NCBI RefSeq assembly: GCF_010692745.1
Contig: NZ_JAAHTB010000011.1
Coordinates: forward strand, 62,001-126,000
DNA length: 64,000 nucleotides
From: Methylobacterium sp. BTF04
Lineage (GTDB): Bacteria > Pseudomonadota > Alphaproteobacteria > Rhizobiales > Beijerinckiaceae
Direction: 5' to 3'
A program made the position numbers and the translations under genes. Below the pieces are notes generated by a model. The model had not been told where the DNA came from, did no database searches, and was given only the letters and a program-made list of their open reading frames with translations. How positions within the stretch are numbered: position 1 is the stretch's first letter; every line of letters starts with the position of its first letter. Below are positions 19,810-31,997 of the stretch, one piece after another.

Positions 19810-20949
19810 ATGCTCGACGCCTCCGCAGCGGAACTGGAGAGGCCGATCACACCGGACGCTATCCTGTGTGCGGTGCCGACGTCCGACATGGCCCTGGACA
19901 TCCGGGATCGAGAGGCCGCCGCGACCATCGCGCGTCTCGAAGCGCGGCTCGCCGAGCAGGCGATGGCCCTGGCCCACAGTGCGAAGATTTTCGAGCGCGC
20001 ATCGGCCCTGGCGCGCATCGGCGTCTGGGAATGCAGTCTGCCCGACGAGACACTGACCTGGACCGGCGGCGTCTACGATCTCTTCGACATCCCGCGCGGC
20101 ACGCCCATCGACCGAGCCCAGACGCTGAAATCGTATTCCGAAGAGTCGCGGCTCATTCTCGACGCCCTGCGGAGCCAGGCGATCGCCGAGCGCAGCGGCT
20201 TCCAATTCGATGCCGAGATCATCACCGCGACTGGGCGCCGCCGCTGGATGCGGCTGACGGCGACGGTGGAATGCGAGGGCGACGTGCCCGTGCGCATCTT
20301 CGGGATGAAGCAGGACATCACCGACGAGAAGATTCTCGGCGACCGGATGCGCTATCTCGCCGAATTCGACGTGATGACGGGATTGCCCAATCGCAGCGTG
20401 TTCCAGACCCGTCTCGCGGCCTTCGACGCGGGCGGCGGCGGCACGCTCCTGCTCGTCGACCTCGATGGGTTCAAGCAGATCAACGACACCTTCGGGCATG
20501 CGCTGGGCGACGATTGCCTCAAGGACGCGTCCGCACGCCTGCGCACGGTCTGCGCCGAGGCCGATCTCGTGGCCCGCATCGGCGGCGACGAGTTCGCCGT
20601 GGTGCTCAGCGCGTCCGTCGATGCACGGGCCTGCGAAACACTGGCGGAGACCATTGTCGCGGCCCTGAAATGGCCGGTGGAACGCGGCGGCCGGAGGCTC
20701 GTCCTCGGCGCCTCCGTCGGAATCGCGCGGGCGGATGCCTGCAGCGCATCCGAACTGTTCACACGCGCCGACACGGCCCTGTATGCCGCCAAGGCCGCGG
20801 GCCGGAACACGTTTCGGACGTTCGTCGCACCGGCTCAGCCCGCGGCATCGGGCGGCTCATGGCAATCAGACCGCGACGGGCTCCGGCGCGGCACCGGCCC
20901 GCAGACCTTCCACCGCATCGAGCCCGCCCCCCGGCTCGGGTCCGAGTAG
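19810..20949 (+). CDS. Diguanylate cyclase with PAS-like sensor domain
   Basis: The product makes cyclic di-GMP. A short coiled segment (ARLEARLAEQAMALAHSAK) precedes a PAS-type domain at about residues 60-170 (IGVWECSLPDETLTWTGGVYDLF, GMKQDITDEK). A full GGDEF domain follows: LTGLPN-like MTGLPNRSVF, LLVDLDGFKQINDTFGH and the active-site loop RIGGDEFAVV. It has no transmembrane segment, so it is soluble. ATG at 19810 has TAGGGGAG before it. The last 28 codons lie antisense to the end of the downstream restriction-modification gene and look like read-through beyond the natural GGDEF end at about GRNTFRTF. Confidence 0.9.
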   Translation: MLDASAAELERPITPDAILCAVPTSDMALDIRDREAAATIARLEARLAEQAMALAHSAKIFERASALARIGVWECSLPDETLTWTGGVYDLFDIPRGTPIDRAQTLKSYSEESRLILDALRSQAIAERSGFQFDAEIITATGRRRWMRLTATVECEGDVPVRIFGMKQDITDEKILGDRMRYLAEFDVMTGLPNRSVFQTRLAAFDAGGGGTLLLVDLDGFKQINDTFGHALGDDCLKDASARLRTVCAEADLVARIGGDEFAVVLSASVDARACETLAETIVAALKWPVERGGRRLVLGASVGIARADACSASELFTRADTALYAAKAAGRNTFRTFVAPAQPAASGGSWQSDRDGLRRGTGPQTFHRIEPAPRLGSE

Positions 20950-23937
20950 CGCCGCCACCAAAGCATCGATGCGCGCCGCGACACCGTCGGCCCGCAGGAC
21001 CTTTCTCACGAGAGCGCGTGCCTTCTGGAATGTCGCCCCAGCGGGAATTGCCACGCCGCCAGCGATGCGCTCAGCCGCCTCCCCTGCCGTCGCCAGCGCG
21101 GAATGCGCCTCCGAACGCGGGTCGAAGAGCGGTATCGGCAGGGTGAACATCAGCTTGTCGAAGTCGCGGGCGCCTTGCTCGCCGCGGCTTTGGAGTGGCG
21201 CAATGCGCGCGCGGACGGTTTCGCTGTTGAGGATCGCCACGAGATAATAGGCTTCGGCGTTTGATTCGATGCTGGCCCAATAGAGTTTATGATCGATCAC
21301 ACCCTCTAAATTTTGAATGATACAGGCAGCAGGTAAAATTCCTGCCTTCGAGAATACTACTCGTCTGGTTGAAAGCGGAAATTGAGAAGATAGCTTATTA
21401 TAATGATCGATTTGCTTTTTGAAGGTTTTATTCCCTGCGCCAAAGCGCTTCCAAAGCGCTTCCGAGGCGTCGAGCCATTTCGCCAAGCTCGGAAAGCCGC
21501 GATCGCGCGCTTGCTCCGCCGACAGAACCGTTCCGTCCTGTAATGTCGGCACGACCCCTTCCGAGGATTCGAGAACGCGAAATGGCGCGATTGATTCCCC
21601 AAGGTATACGGGTTGTAGGAACGCAGATTCGATCGCGCCACGCAGTGGCGCAACGGTTTTCCAAACGCCTTTGCGCTCACGCTCTTCACTGCACACGATC
21701 GGTGATGTCGAACTCGTTCCCATTTTCGGAACGCTGACGCGCGTCACCAAGCATAGCGTTCTTGGATACAGCGTGGCGCCGTTCCGGAAGGTACCTCGAT
21801 ACGGCGACACCGCCGCGAAGTTCGCGGCGGTCGGTGCATCTGCCGCAACCTGAGTCAGATGGCGGTCGGCCAGATCTTCCGGTGCATCCTTGAACGGCAG
21901 ACGGCCGGCAAAGGCGGTGATCCGGGCCGGCGTGGGATGGGGCGCGCCATCGGTGACATCGGCGAAGAGTACGCAGGTCGGCACCCGGAACAGCGGCGAG
22001 ATCGCTTGGTTGTCGAGCACCCATCCCTCGGTGAAGGCGACACTCAGGCCGGTCCAGTCGCCGGTGCGGAAGGCGCGGAACTGGCCCCGACTAAGAGCCG
22101 CGAGCGGCAGCACCATGGCCACACGTCCGCCGGGACGCTGCCCCGTGGGTGCGCGGGCATAGAGTTCGGCTGCACGGGCGAAGAACAGCGCCGACAGGTC
22201 GGTCTGAGTGACCAGGCGCCCCTCCTCGGGGCCGACCCAGATGCCGAGGCGCCGCGCCGTCTCCCGGAAGCGCCCCTGCATGGCTGTCGCCATGAACCGG
22301 TAGGACAGCCAGGGCGGATTGCCGATGACCACGTCGACGCGGGCCCCATCGGACAGCGCCACCGGCCGACTGAGATTGCGTGCGAAGAAGCCCCAAACAT
22401 GGTCACGTCCGGCACGGCGCAGGCGGTCGTAGGTTGCGAAGGTGATGCGCAGGGTCTCGATCTGATCGGGCGGTACCCCGAGGCCGGGCAGGCTGCGGGC
22501 GAAGGTCGCTGCGCTGCGCCCCGCCTCGCTCGCATCGTGCATGGCCGTGACGACGCCGTCGAACAGCGCCGGATCAGCGCAGAGCCCGAGCGGGAAGCGC
22601 AAGGTCGGTGCGCCCTTCTTACCCTCGCGCGGATCGCGCGGCACCTCGATGACGAGATCGCTCTCGAATGCGTCGCGCTTGACGTTCCACTGTAGCGCGT
22701 CGCCCAGATAGACCGGCAGCGAGATGTCGCCCGCCCGTCCGGGCAGCGCCTCACCGAGGGCCAGAAGGTAGGTGACCCGTGCGAAGATCGCCGCCACCGG
22801 ATGCACGTCGAAACCGCTGACGGAGGCGCAGCAGCGCGCCGCGACCTCGCCCAGAGGCACCCCGGCTGCGACCAGGGCTTCCCGCTTCAGACGCACCGCG
22901 TGGAACAGAAAGCTGCCCGACCCGCAGGCCGGATCGAGGCAGCTCTGCTCGGCCGGCGCATCGAGGGCGCGTCGCACGACCTTCCGGGCGAGCCAGTCGG
23001 GCGTGTAATACTCACCGAGATCGTGCCGTTGCTCGGGATCGATCAGGGATTCGTACAAGACCTTGAGCAGGTCGACGTCGACGCTGCCGAGGTCGAATCG
23101 GGCCGCGTGCGCGGCGAGCCGCGCCACCACCGCCTCGCCGCCCGGAGCCTCCAGAATCCAGCCGAAGAAATCGGTCTCCACCGCCCCGTGCACACCAGCC
23201 TCGTGGAAATGCCGGCCGGAGAGGAGATCGGCGGGCGAGCATTCCGCCGTGCCCATCGCCCCGGCGGCGATCGCCTTGGCCAGGATGACCAGATAGGTGT
23301 GCTGGAGCCACAGCGTATCGTCGTCGATGGCCTTGCCGTAGACGAAGCCGAGATGGCGCGACCAGAGTTGGCGCTTCAGCACGGCCTCGGGATCGTCGGC
23401 CACGGTATCCCAGGCTTCGGCGAGGAGGCCAAGCGTGCGCGCGAAGGCAACGCTCTGGCGGCCGAGTTCATGGGTGATCCCATCGGCATCGGCAGGCAGC
23501 CAGTCGCGTACTGCGATGACACCCTCGAGCCAGGCGGTGAGCTTGCGGGAATCGACCGCGCGCACCGCATGCTCGCTTAGCCGTACCAGCGCGCCGTCGC
23601 GCATCTCGTAGGCGATGAAGGTCGCGCCATCGGTGGCGAGCCCGACATAGCGCTGGGCGGTGGCGCGTTCGCGCTCGGGCAGGTAGCGGGCCAATTGGAC
23701 CTCGGCCGCGGGCCCCTCACGGCGCAGATCGGACTTGATCTCGATGACCGTCCGGCCGAGGAGCGCATCCACGCGGCCGTTAACCTCAGGTATTTTTCTT
23801 TCAAATGCGATCTGCTCGCTGCGGGCTCCCAGCGCGTCGGTCAGAAGACGGTACAGCAGAGCGCGGACCTTCTCATGCCCCGGGCGAACCGCTAATTCAG
23901 CTACGATAGCGCCCAGAACGTCGTCTTCGATCGGCAT
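20866..23937 (-). CDS. Single-chain restriction-modification enzyme (type IIG-like)
   Basis: The 1,023-residue protein has a PD-(D/E)xK-like nuclease core at its start: E46, D57 in RVDALL and E66xK68 in VIEIKSD. An N6-adenine methyltransferase follows with SAM motif I LDPACGSGSF near residue 336 and catalytic NPPW near 541. The C-terminal third should be the DNA-recognition domain. This layout fits type IIG enzymes, which cut and methylate in one chain; a lone methylase is possible. The start at 23937 has GGGAG and is preferred over an ATG 11 codons upstream. The recognition part is AT-rich compared with the rest, suggesting a swapped domain. No separate specificity or helicase subunit is adjacent. 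Confidence 0.85.
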   Translation of the reverse strand: MPIEDDVLGAIVAELAVRPGHEKVRALLYRLLTDALGARSEQIAFERKIPEVNGRVDALLGRTVIEIKSDLRREGPAAEVQLARYLPERERATAQRYVGLATDGATFIAYEMRDGALVRLSEHAVRAVDSRKLTAWLEGVIAVRDWLPADADGITHELGRQSVAFARTLGLLAEAWDTVADDPEAVLKRQLWSRHLGFVYGKAIDDDTLWLQHTYLVILAKAIAAGAMGTAECSPADLLSGRHFHEAGVHGAVETDFFGWILEAPGGEAVVARLAAHAARFDLGSVDVDLLKVLYESLIDPEQRHDLGEYYTPDWLARKVVRRALDAPAEQSCLDPACGSGSFLFHAVRLKREALVAAGVPLGEVAARCCASVSGFDVHPVAAIFARVTYLLALGEALPGRAGDISLPVYLGDALQWNVKRDAFESDLVIEVPRDPREGKKGAPTLRFPLGLCADPALFDGVVTAMHDASEAGRSAATFARSLPGLGVPPDQIETLRITFATYDRLRRAGRDHVWGFFARNLSRPVALSDGARVDVVIGNPPWLSYRFMATAMQGRFRETARRLGIWVGPEEGRLVTQTDLSALFFARAAELYARAPTGQRPGGRVAMVLPLAALSRGQFRAFRTGDWTGLSVAFTEGWVLDNQAISPLFRVPTCVLFADVTDGAPHPTPARITAFAGRLPFKDAPEDLADRHLTQVAADAPTAANFAAVSPYRGTFRNGATLYPRTLCLVTRVSVPKMGTSSTSPIVCSEERERKGVWKTVAPLRGAIESAFLQPVYLGESIAPFRVLESSEGVVPTLQDGTVLSAEQARDRGFPSLAKWLDASEALWKRFGAGNKTFKKQIDHYNKLSSQFPLSTRRVVFSKAGILPAACIIQNLEGVIDHKLYWASIESNAEAYYLVAILNSETVRARIAPLQSRGEQGARDFDKLMFTLPIPLFDPRSEAHSALATAGEAAERIAGGVAIPAGATFQKARALVRKVLRADGVAARIDALVAALLGPEPGGGLDAVEGLRAGAAPEPVAV

Positions 23938-24223
23938 CGGCTCTCCCGCTTGAGGGAAGCCAGATAACATTACCTCAGGTTGTTTATCAATCGCCCGATC
24001 GCGGCTGTCGTCTTCGGGATCCGGGCCGCGCGTCAGCCCGACGGCAGGCTAAAATTCGGCCAGCCATGCTGCCAATTTGTGCATGAAGCGACGCGGCCGA
24101 CAAGGTTTCTTCAATCATACTAAGGCTATTCATGACAGGTAGCCCCACCGGCCGAAGCAACTTTTTTGCAAATCGAAGCTTCTGGCGGCGTGCTGGCGTG
24201 GCACCTCCGAGAATGAGTCCTCC

Positions 24224-25663
24224 GTGGCCAAGATGAGTACCTTCGCGATGTTCCGGACGATCGGCGGATCACGGCGGGATGCCGATCGGCCGCCGACGAC
24301 GGTTCCGCAGGATATCGGGTCCGTCCTCGCCTTCCTCAACGCGGTCGCGCGGGCCTGCGCCGCAGCGCCGACGCCCGAGGCCGCGACCCGCGACTGCCTC
24401 GCGATCGTCGCCGGCTTCACAGGGTGGCCGATCGCGCATGCCTACCGGCGCCTCGCCGACGGCAGCGGCGGCATGACCTCGATGCGCGCGTGGTACCTCG
24501 CCCCGTCCGACGTCGTGCGACAGGCCGACGCCTTCGTGGCGGCCTCCGAGAGCGTCGTCTTCGCGCCCGGCCAGGGCCTCGTCGGCCGCGTCGCGTCTGG
24601 GGGCAAACCGATCTCGTGCGAAGACGTCACCGTCCTTCCCGGGTTCGTCCGGGCGGCCACGGCCCGCGAGAACGGGGTGCGCGGCTGTTTCATGTTTCCG
24701 GTCTGCCTCGGCGACACCGTGGAGATCGTGCTGGAGTTCTTTTCGCGGGAGACCGCCGAACTCAAGCCCGACCTCCTCGAGCTCATGGCCTATGTCGCCG
24801 ACCGCCTCACGCTCGCCCTCACGGAGCACGCGCAGCGGACCCGCGTCGATGCGCTGATGCGCGCCCTCGACGGTATCGCCCACCAGCTCGCCGGCACGAC
24901 CGTGCAGGTGGAAGCAGGCGCCCAGGCGGTGCTGAGCGTGGCGGAAACCGTCGATGCGCGCCGCACGCAGGTGGACCGGGCCAATTCCGACGCCGCGCGC
25001 GACATCGCGCAGGTGGCGCGGTCGGCCCAGGATCTCGTGGTGCTGTCGCGTGAGGCCGGCAGCCATGCCGAGCGGGTCGGGACCATCGCGGGTGGGTCGG
25101 CCGCCATCCTCGACGAAGCCGTGGGGGTGTTCACGGATCTGCAGGCCAAGATCGCCGGCGTCGGCCAGATCAGCGAATTGATCGGCGTGATCGCGAACCA
25201 GACCAACCTGCTGGCCCTCAATGCGACGATCGAGGCGGCCCGCGCCGGACCGGCCGGGCGTGGCTTCGCCGTGGTGGCGGGCGAGGTCAAGGCGCTGTCG
25301 AGCCGCGTCACGCAGGCCACCGCCGAGATCACCACGCAGGTCGATCTGCTCCGGCAGGTCGCCGCCCGGTCCACCGCCTCGCTGTCGCGGGTGCGCGGCG
25401 AGATCGAGACCGTGCAGACCACCGCCGCCGACATCACCCGGGTGAGCGCGTCGCATCAGGACGCCGCCCGCGGCATCGCCGATGGAGTGGCGCGCGCCAG
25501 CACCACGATGGCGCAGGCGACGCTTCACCTCGACGCCCTGCGGGCCACCACCGCCGAAGCGCTGGCCTCATCGCAGACTCTGGGGGAGACCTCGGCGCAG
25601 TTGCGGGATCAGGGACACAATCTGGGGCAGGCGACGCGGCAATTGACCCTGTCGGCCCGCTAA
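24224..25663 (+). CDS. Soluble methyl-accepting chemotaxis protein with GAF domain
   Basis: The 479-residue protein has no membrane segment. A GAF-like sensor spans about residues 30-205 ([46 protein letters not shown]). The rest is a chemoreceptor signalling coiled coil with the conserved hairpin tip [18 protein letters not shown] near residue 325, which contacts CheA and CheW. It should modulate chemotaxis in response to an intracellular ligand. The start is a GTG at 24224; an ATG three codons later is equally possible as neither has a strong ribosome site. It ends 10 bp before the convergent lepA. Confidence 0.92.
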   Translation: MAKMSTFAMFRTIGGSRRDADRPPTTVPQDIGSVLAFLNAVARACAAAPTPEAATRDCLAIVAGFTGWPIAHAYRRLADGSGGMTSMRAWYLAPSDVVRQADAFVAASESVVFAPGQGLVGRVASGGKPISCEDVTVLPGFVRAATARENGVRGCFMFPVCLGDTVEIVLEFFSRETAELKPDLLELMAYVADRLTLALTEHAQRTRVDALMRALDGIAHQLAGTTVQVEAGAQAVLSVAETVDARRTQVDRANSDAARDIAQVARSAQDLVVLSREAGSHAERVGTIAGGSAAILDEAVGVFTDLQAKIAGVGQISELIGVIANQTNLLALNATIEAARAGPAGRGFAVVAGEVKALSSRVTQATAEITTQVDLLRQVAARSTASLSRVRGEIETVQTTAADITRVSASHQDAARGIADGVARASTTMAQATLHLDALRATTAEALASSQTLGETSAQLRDQGHNLGQATRQLTLSAR

Positions 25664-25673
25664 GCGAAGTGGC

Positions 25674-27479
<1,806 letters not shown>

Positions 27480-27717
27480 CGAGGATGCGATCTCCGGCGC
27501 GCGCGACCCGTCGTCTGAGGACGGACCCGGCGCACGGTTTTTTTGAAATGGGAAACGGGTCGCCCGCAGATAGCAGCGCCCGCCGCCTGCGCCAAGCGTA
27601 GGGCCGGGGCGGTCATGTCTCACCCCGACAGGGGCCGGGACCGGCAGCGAACGGCGGCGCGACCCCGATCAGCGTCCGGGCGGACGATCGCCTCACGCCC
27701 AGGTCGCGGAGATACCA

Positions 27718-28506
27718 TTATTCCGGAGCCGGAGCCGCGCCCGTGCGCGCCTCGGCCGCCATGGTGACGAGGACCTTGCGCAAATCCCCCATCGCGCGGA
27801 TCGGCTCCGGGTAGAGCACCCGCGCCGTGCGGTCGCCGGCCAGGAGATCCATGCCCTCCGGATCGAGACCGGTGAGGCGCCACGGGCCGGATTCGGCGCC
27901 GGTGCCGATGGCGTAGAGCGCCAGCGCGTCGAGGTGATCGGCGTTCATGTGCTTGACAGCGCCGCGCTCCCCCGCCACCAGGGACTCGGCTCCGGTGAGA
28001 TCGAGGCGCAACTCGTCCGGTGTCAGCACGGCCGCCTTGGCGAACCCGCCGTTGAGATGACCCGCCTTCGGCTCCAGGGCAAAAAAGCCGAAATCCGGGA
28101 AATCCGCATAGAGCTTCGCCTTGGGATGGCGGGCGATGAACCGCTCGCGGATCCGCGGCTCCGCCGTCTGAAGCGCCTGCCCCGTCACGGTGAGGCGCGG
28201 ATGGGCGAGCGGGTCGCCCTTGCCGCCGGCGCTGAACAGCAGCGAGGCGCGCGGGTCGCTCAGGAGGTTGCGGGTATGGGCCGAGAGCCGCGAGAGCAGC
28301 ATCAGCGGCGTCCCGTCGACGTCGGTCGCGATGGTCACCAGGGAGACGAAGGGCGTGCCGTCCTCCGGGTCGAGGGTGGCCAGCGCCCCCGAGCGGATGG
28401 TGCGCAACAGGTAGCGGCCGAGCCCGATGGCGTCGAAGGGCGCTTCGGACGCCGGCAACGGGACCGCCGGCCCGCGCCGCACCCCCTGGATCTCGTCATC
28501 GGCCAT
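27718..28506 (-). CDS. HugZ-like pyridoxamine-phosphate-oxidase-fold protein with DUF2470
   Basis: The 262-residue protein has a split-barrel FMN-binding-like domain in its first 160 residues ([39 protein letters not shown]). A DUF2470 domain follows, starting at [15 protein letters not shown], whose histidines bind heme in the HugZ family. These proteins take part in heme degradation or heme storage in several Proteobacteria. It lies upstream of lepA on the same strand with a 238-bp gap. No heme uptake genes are nearby, so the physiological role is inferred. Confidence 0.8.
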   Translation of the reverse strand: MADDEIQGVRRGPAVPLPASEAPFDAIGLGRYLLRTIRSGALATLDPEDGTPFVSLVTIATDVDGTPLMLLSRLSAHTRNLLSDPRASLLFSAGGKGDPLAHPRLTVTGQALQTAEPRIRERFIARHPKAKLYADFPDFGFFALEPKAGHLNGGFAKAAVLTPDELRLDLTGAESLVAGERGAVKHMNADHLDALALYAIGTGAESGPWRLTGLDPEGMDLLAGDRTARVLYPEPIRAMGDLRKVLVTMAAEARTGAAPAPE

Positions 28507-28807
28507 CGCGTCGTCCTCGTATCGGGTCCCATTCAGGTCCGCGATGATAGCGGTGCGGTGGGCCGGATTGCGAGGTCTTTGGGCCGTCCGGGGAGTGCGG
28601 CGCGTTGGCCTCAGTCAAGCACCAATGCGTCGCGGCTCGCTTTTTCGGCACATTGCCTTTACACAGCCTGACTCTCCGCGCGAATGCGGCCTGCTCCAGC
28701 GGTGTCGCCAGCGCGTTTTTGCCGGCCCTTGCCTTCGAAGGGTGGGATGCGGAGATGTGGGTGATCCGACACCCGCAACAGCCGCATCCGAGCAACAGGA
28801 AACGCGC
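28507..28807. other. Divergent spacer between the HugZ-like gene and chvI
   Basis: About 300 bp with no credible gene. It must carry the promoters of both divergent transcripts. A short inverted repeat GGGTG-ATCCGA-CACCC lies near 28760, about 45 bp before chvI. No clear -35/-10 pair stands out. The chvI ribosome site AGGA is at the right end. Confidence 0.5.
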
Positions 28808-29518
28808 ATGCCAACCATCGCCCTCGTGGACGACGATCGAAACATCCTCACATCGGTCTCCATCGCGTTGGAGACGGAGGGATATCGTATCCAGACCTAC
28901 ACCGACGGTGCCTCTGCCCTCGACGGCCTGAAGCACTCGCCGCCCGATCTCGCCATCTTCGACATCAAGATGCCGCGCATGGACGGGATGGAGCTTCTCC
29001 GGCGCCTGCGTCAGAAATCCGATCTGCCGGTGATCTTCCTCACCTCGAAGGACGAGGAGATCGACGAGCTTTTCGGCCTCAAGATGGGCGCGGACGACTT
29101 CATCCATAAGCCGTTCTCGCAGCGCCTCCTGGTCGAGCGCGTGAAGGCCGTTTTGCGGCGCTTCGCCCCGAAGGATGGTCCCGGTGCGGCCGCCCGCGAG
29201 GCCGATGCCGCCGCCCGCTCCCTCGAGCGCGGCCTGCTGATGATGGACCCCGAGCGCCACACCTGCACCTGGAAGGGTGAGGCCGTGACCCTGACGGTGA
29301 CGGAATTCCTGATCCTCCAGGCGCTCGCCCACCGACCGGGCGTCGTGAAGAGCCGCAATGCCTTGATGGATGCGGCCTACGACGATCAGGTCTATGTCGA
29401 CGACCGCACGATCGACAGCCACATCAAGCGCCTGCGCAAGAAGTTCAAGGTCGTCGATACCAACTTCGACATGATCGAGACCTTGTACGGCGTCGGCTAC
29501 CGCTTCAAGGAAAGCTGA
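28808..29518 (+). CDS. chvI: Two-component response regulator ChvI
   Basis: The 236-residue OmpR-type regulator has a receiver with D8-D9-D10, phospho-acceptor D52 in AIFDIKMP and signalling lysine in FIHKPFSQ. A winged-helix DNA-binding domain follows ([41 protein letters not shown]). It matches ChvI, the alphaproteobacterial regulator of acid, envelope and host-associated responses. ATG at 28808 follows AGGA. It is followed 57 bp later by chvG, then hprK, EIIA and HPr, the conserved order in Hyphomicrobiales. Confidence 0.92.
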   Translation: MPTIALVDDDRNILTSVSIALETEGYRIQTYTDGASALDGLKHSPPDLAIFDIKMPRMDGMELLRRLRQKSDLPVIFLTSKDEEIDELFGLKMGADDFIHKPFSQRLLVERVKAVLRRFAPKDGPGAAAREADAAARSLERGLLMMDPERHTCTWKGEAVTLTVTEFLILQALAHRPGVVKSRNALMDAAYDDQVYVDDRTIDSHIKRLRKKFKVVDTNFDMIETLYGVGYRFKES

Positions 29519-29575
29519 GCGCGGCGCTCCGCCCTCCGCGCGCGACCCGCGCGCCCTTCGAGTTTCCGGACGATC

Positions 29576-31324
29576 GTGGCCATCACCGACCAAGTCGAAA
29601 ACGAGCGCCGCGGCGTGCTGAACTGGCCGCGGGCCCTGTGGAACGGCATCGGGCAGCGGGCCTCGTCGAGTCTGACGCGCCGGATCGTGGTGCTCAACCT
29701 CGTCGGGCTGTTCGCCCTGCTGTTCGGCTTTCTCTATCTGAATCAGTTCCGCCAGGGACTGATTCAGGCGCGGGTTCAGAGCCTGCTGATCCAGGGCGAC
29801 ATCATCGCCGGCGCCATCGCCGCCTCGGCCTCGGCCTCGGGCGATACCGAAGCGATCCGCATCGATCCCGACAAGTTGCTTCAGCTCCAGGCCGGCGAGG
29901 GCGAGGACGCCCCCTCGCCCCTGGCGTTCTCGCTGAACCCCGAGCGGGTGGCCCCGCTCCTGCGCCGCCTCATCACCCCCACCGGCAACCGCGCCCGCGT
30001 CTACGACCAGGATGGCGGCCTGCTGTTCGACACCCGCACGCTCTCGGCGCGGGGCGAGCCCGGTCTCCGCGCGCCACGGCGCACCACCCTGGAGCAGATC
30101 TGGGACTTCGTGCAGGGCCGGGTCTTCGGCTTCGTCGGCGCGCCCCGCAGCCCGTCCGTCGAGGAAGTCGGCCCGGCGAGCGGCCACAGCCTCAAGGAAG
30201 TGCAGGTGGCGCTGAGCGGCGCCCGCGGCACCATCGTCCGGCGCAACGAGGCCGGCGAGACCATCGTCTCGGTGGCGGTCCCGATCCAGCGCGCCAGCAC
30301 GGTGCGCGGCGCGCTGATGCTCTCGACCCAGGGCGGCGACATCGACCGGGTCATTGCCTCGGAGCGTTTCGGCCTGCTCCAGGTCTTCCTCGTGGCCGCC
30401 GCCGTGATGCTGGTCCTGTCGATCCTCCTCGCGGGCGCCATCGCCGGACCGGTGCGGCGGCTGGCCGATGCCGCCGAGAAGGTGCGACTCGGCATCAAGT
30501 CGCGCGAGGAGATCCCGGATTTCACCAGCCGGACCGACGAGATCGGCCACCTGTCGGGGGCATTGCGGGACATGACCCAGGCGCTCTACCGGCGCATCGA
30601 TGCCATCGAGAGCTTCGCGGCAGACGTCTCGCACGAGTTGAAGAATCCGCTGACCTCCCTGAGGAGCGCCGTCGAAACCCTGCCGCTCGCCAAATCCGAC
30701 GATTCGCGCTCGCGCCTGCTCCAGATCATCCAGCACGACGTGAAGCGTCTCGACCGGCTGATCTCCGACATTTCCGACGCCTCGCGACTCGACGCAGAGC
30801 TGGCGCGGGCCGAGGCGCGCAAGGTCGATATGCTCAAGCTCATGACCACCGTGGTCTCAGTGGCCAATGAGCGCCGCCGCGCGAAGGACGCGCAGATTCA
30901 ATTCGACGTCGATGCGCCGGCCGGCGAGGTCGAGGCCCCGTTCACGATCTTCGGCCATGACAGCCGCCTCGGTCAGGTCGTCAACAACCTCCTCGACAAC
31001 GCCCGTTCGTTCTCGCCCCCCGACGCCAAGGTCCGGGTCGATCTGCGGCGCGTCCGCGGTGACGTGGAACTGATCGTCGAGGACGAGGGGCCGGGTATCC
31101 CCGAACACGCCTTGGAGCGGATCTTCGAGCGCTTCTACACCGATCGCCCCGAACAGGGCTTCGGCCAGAATTCCGGACTCGGACTCTCGATCTCGCGTCA
31201 GATCGTCCAGGCCCATCGCGGCACCATCCGTGCGGAGAATCGCCCCGGCCCGGCGGACGAGGACGGAAAGCCGACCGTGCGCGGCGCCCGCTTCATCGTC
31301 CGCCTCCCCGCCGTCGCCCGCTGA
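29576..31324 (+). CDS. chvG: Sensor histidine kinase ChvG
   Basis: The 582-residue kinase has two membrane segments, near residues 40-60 (IVVLNLVGLFALLFGFLYL) and 265-288 (LLQVFLVAAAVMLVLSILLA). They flank a large periplasmic domain of about 200 residues. A HAMP domain, the H-box FAADVSHELKNPLTSL near residue 350, the N-box VVNNLLDNARSF and the G-box GLGLSISRQIV follow. ChvG phosphorylates ChvI; in relatives periplasmic ExoR holds it inactive. The start is a GTG at 29576, since no ATG is close. It continues into hprK after 38 bp. Confidence 0.92.
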   Translation: MAITDQVENERRGVLNWPRALWNGIGQRASSSLTRRIVVLNLVGLFALLFGFLYLNQFRQGLIQARVQSLLIQGDIIAGAIAASASASGDTEAIRIDPDKLLQLQAGEGEDAPSPLAFSLNPERVAPLLRRLITPTGNRARVYDQDGGLLFDTRTLSARGEPGLRAPRRTTLEQIWDFVQGRVFGFVGAPRSPSVEEVGPASGHSLKEVQVALSGARGTIVRRNEAGETIVSVAVPIQRASTVRGALMLSTQGGDIDRVIASERFGLLQVFLVAAAVMLVLSILLAGAIAGPVRRLADAAEKVRLGIKSREEIPDFTSRTDEIGHLSGALRDMTQALYRRIDAIESFAADVSHELKNPLTSLRSAVETLPLAKSDDSRSRLLQIIQHDVKRLDRLISDISDASRLDAELARAEARKVDMLKLMTTVVSVANERRRAKDAQIQFDVDAPAGEVEAPFTIFGHDSRLGQVVNNLLDNARSFSPPDAKVRVDLRRVRGDVELIVEDEGPGIPEHALERIFERFYTDRPEQGFGQNSGLGLSISRQIVQAHRGTIRAENRPGPADEDGKPTVRGARFIVRLPAVAR

Positions 31325-31362
31325 GTTTTCCGAGGGTTTTGCAAGGCACGAGGGAATCGTCG

Positions 31363-31872
31363 ATGTCGGTTGGCGAGACGGTCCATGCCACCTGCGTCCT
31401 GCTCGATCGGGCCGGCGTGCTGATCCGGGGCGCGTCCGGCAGCGGGAAGTCGACCCTCGCCCTTCTCCTGCTCGACAGGGCAGCGCTGAGCGGGGTGTCC
31501 ACGGCGCTGATCGCAGACGACCGCGTCCGGCTCGCCCGCGAGGGGGACACCCTCGTCGCCCGGCCGCACCCGGCGTTGGCGGGCCGCATCGAAGTAAGGG
31601 GTCTCGGCCTGTGCAGCGCCATGATGGCGGGCGAGATGGCGCACCTGCGGCTGGTGGTCGATCTCGTGGCGGAGAGGCCGCGCCTGCCGGAGGCGGCGTC
31701 GGGGCAGATCGATCTCCTCGGTGTCGGACTCCCCCGGCTCGTCCTCGATGCCGCCGTGCTGCGGACGGGCCTCGCGCCGCGCCTGGTTCTCGACGCCCTC
31801 GCGGGAATGGGGGGCGTGGCCGCCGGGACGCACCAAACGATTCTCGACATCCCGTTCGGCCGCCGACCGTAG
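31363..31872 (+). CDS. hprK: HPr kinase/phosphorylase, truncated alphaproteobacterial form
   Basis: The 169-residue protein is the C-terminal catalytic domain alone, with Walker A GASGSGKST at 23-31 and the following ADDRV segment. Firmicute HprK has an additional N-terminal domain, absent here and in most alphaproteobacteria. It phosphorylates HPr on serine and so tunes the phosphorelay. ATG at 31363 follows GAGGGA. It lies between chvG and EIIA, and this placement links envelope stress sensing to the phosphotransferase relay. Confidence 0.9.
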   Translation: MSVGETVHATCVLLDRAGVLIRGASGSGKSTLALLLLDRAALSGVSTALIADDRVRLAREGDTLVARPHPALAGRIEVRGLGLCSAMMAGEMAHLRLVVDLVAERPRLPEAASGQIDLLGVGLPRLVLDAAVLRTGLAPRLVLDALAGMGGVAAGTHQTILDIPFGRRP

Positions 31873-31997
31873 CGCGCGGGCCACCACCGTGGCATGATCA
31901 TGACGTTCGAGCGAACAAAACGTCGCATTTACCTTGCGCTCGACCTTGCGCTGCACAAAATGGCGGCTCCGCTCACAAGGCGTTGGAACCCGCGTCG

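Noticed and set aside
28496-30736. Long open frame antisense to chvI and chvG
   Set aside because: Shadow of two well-supported genes, with no ribosome site or recognisable domain.
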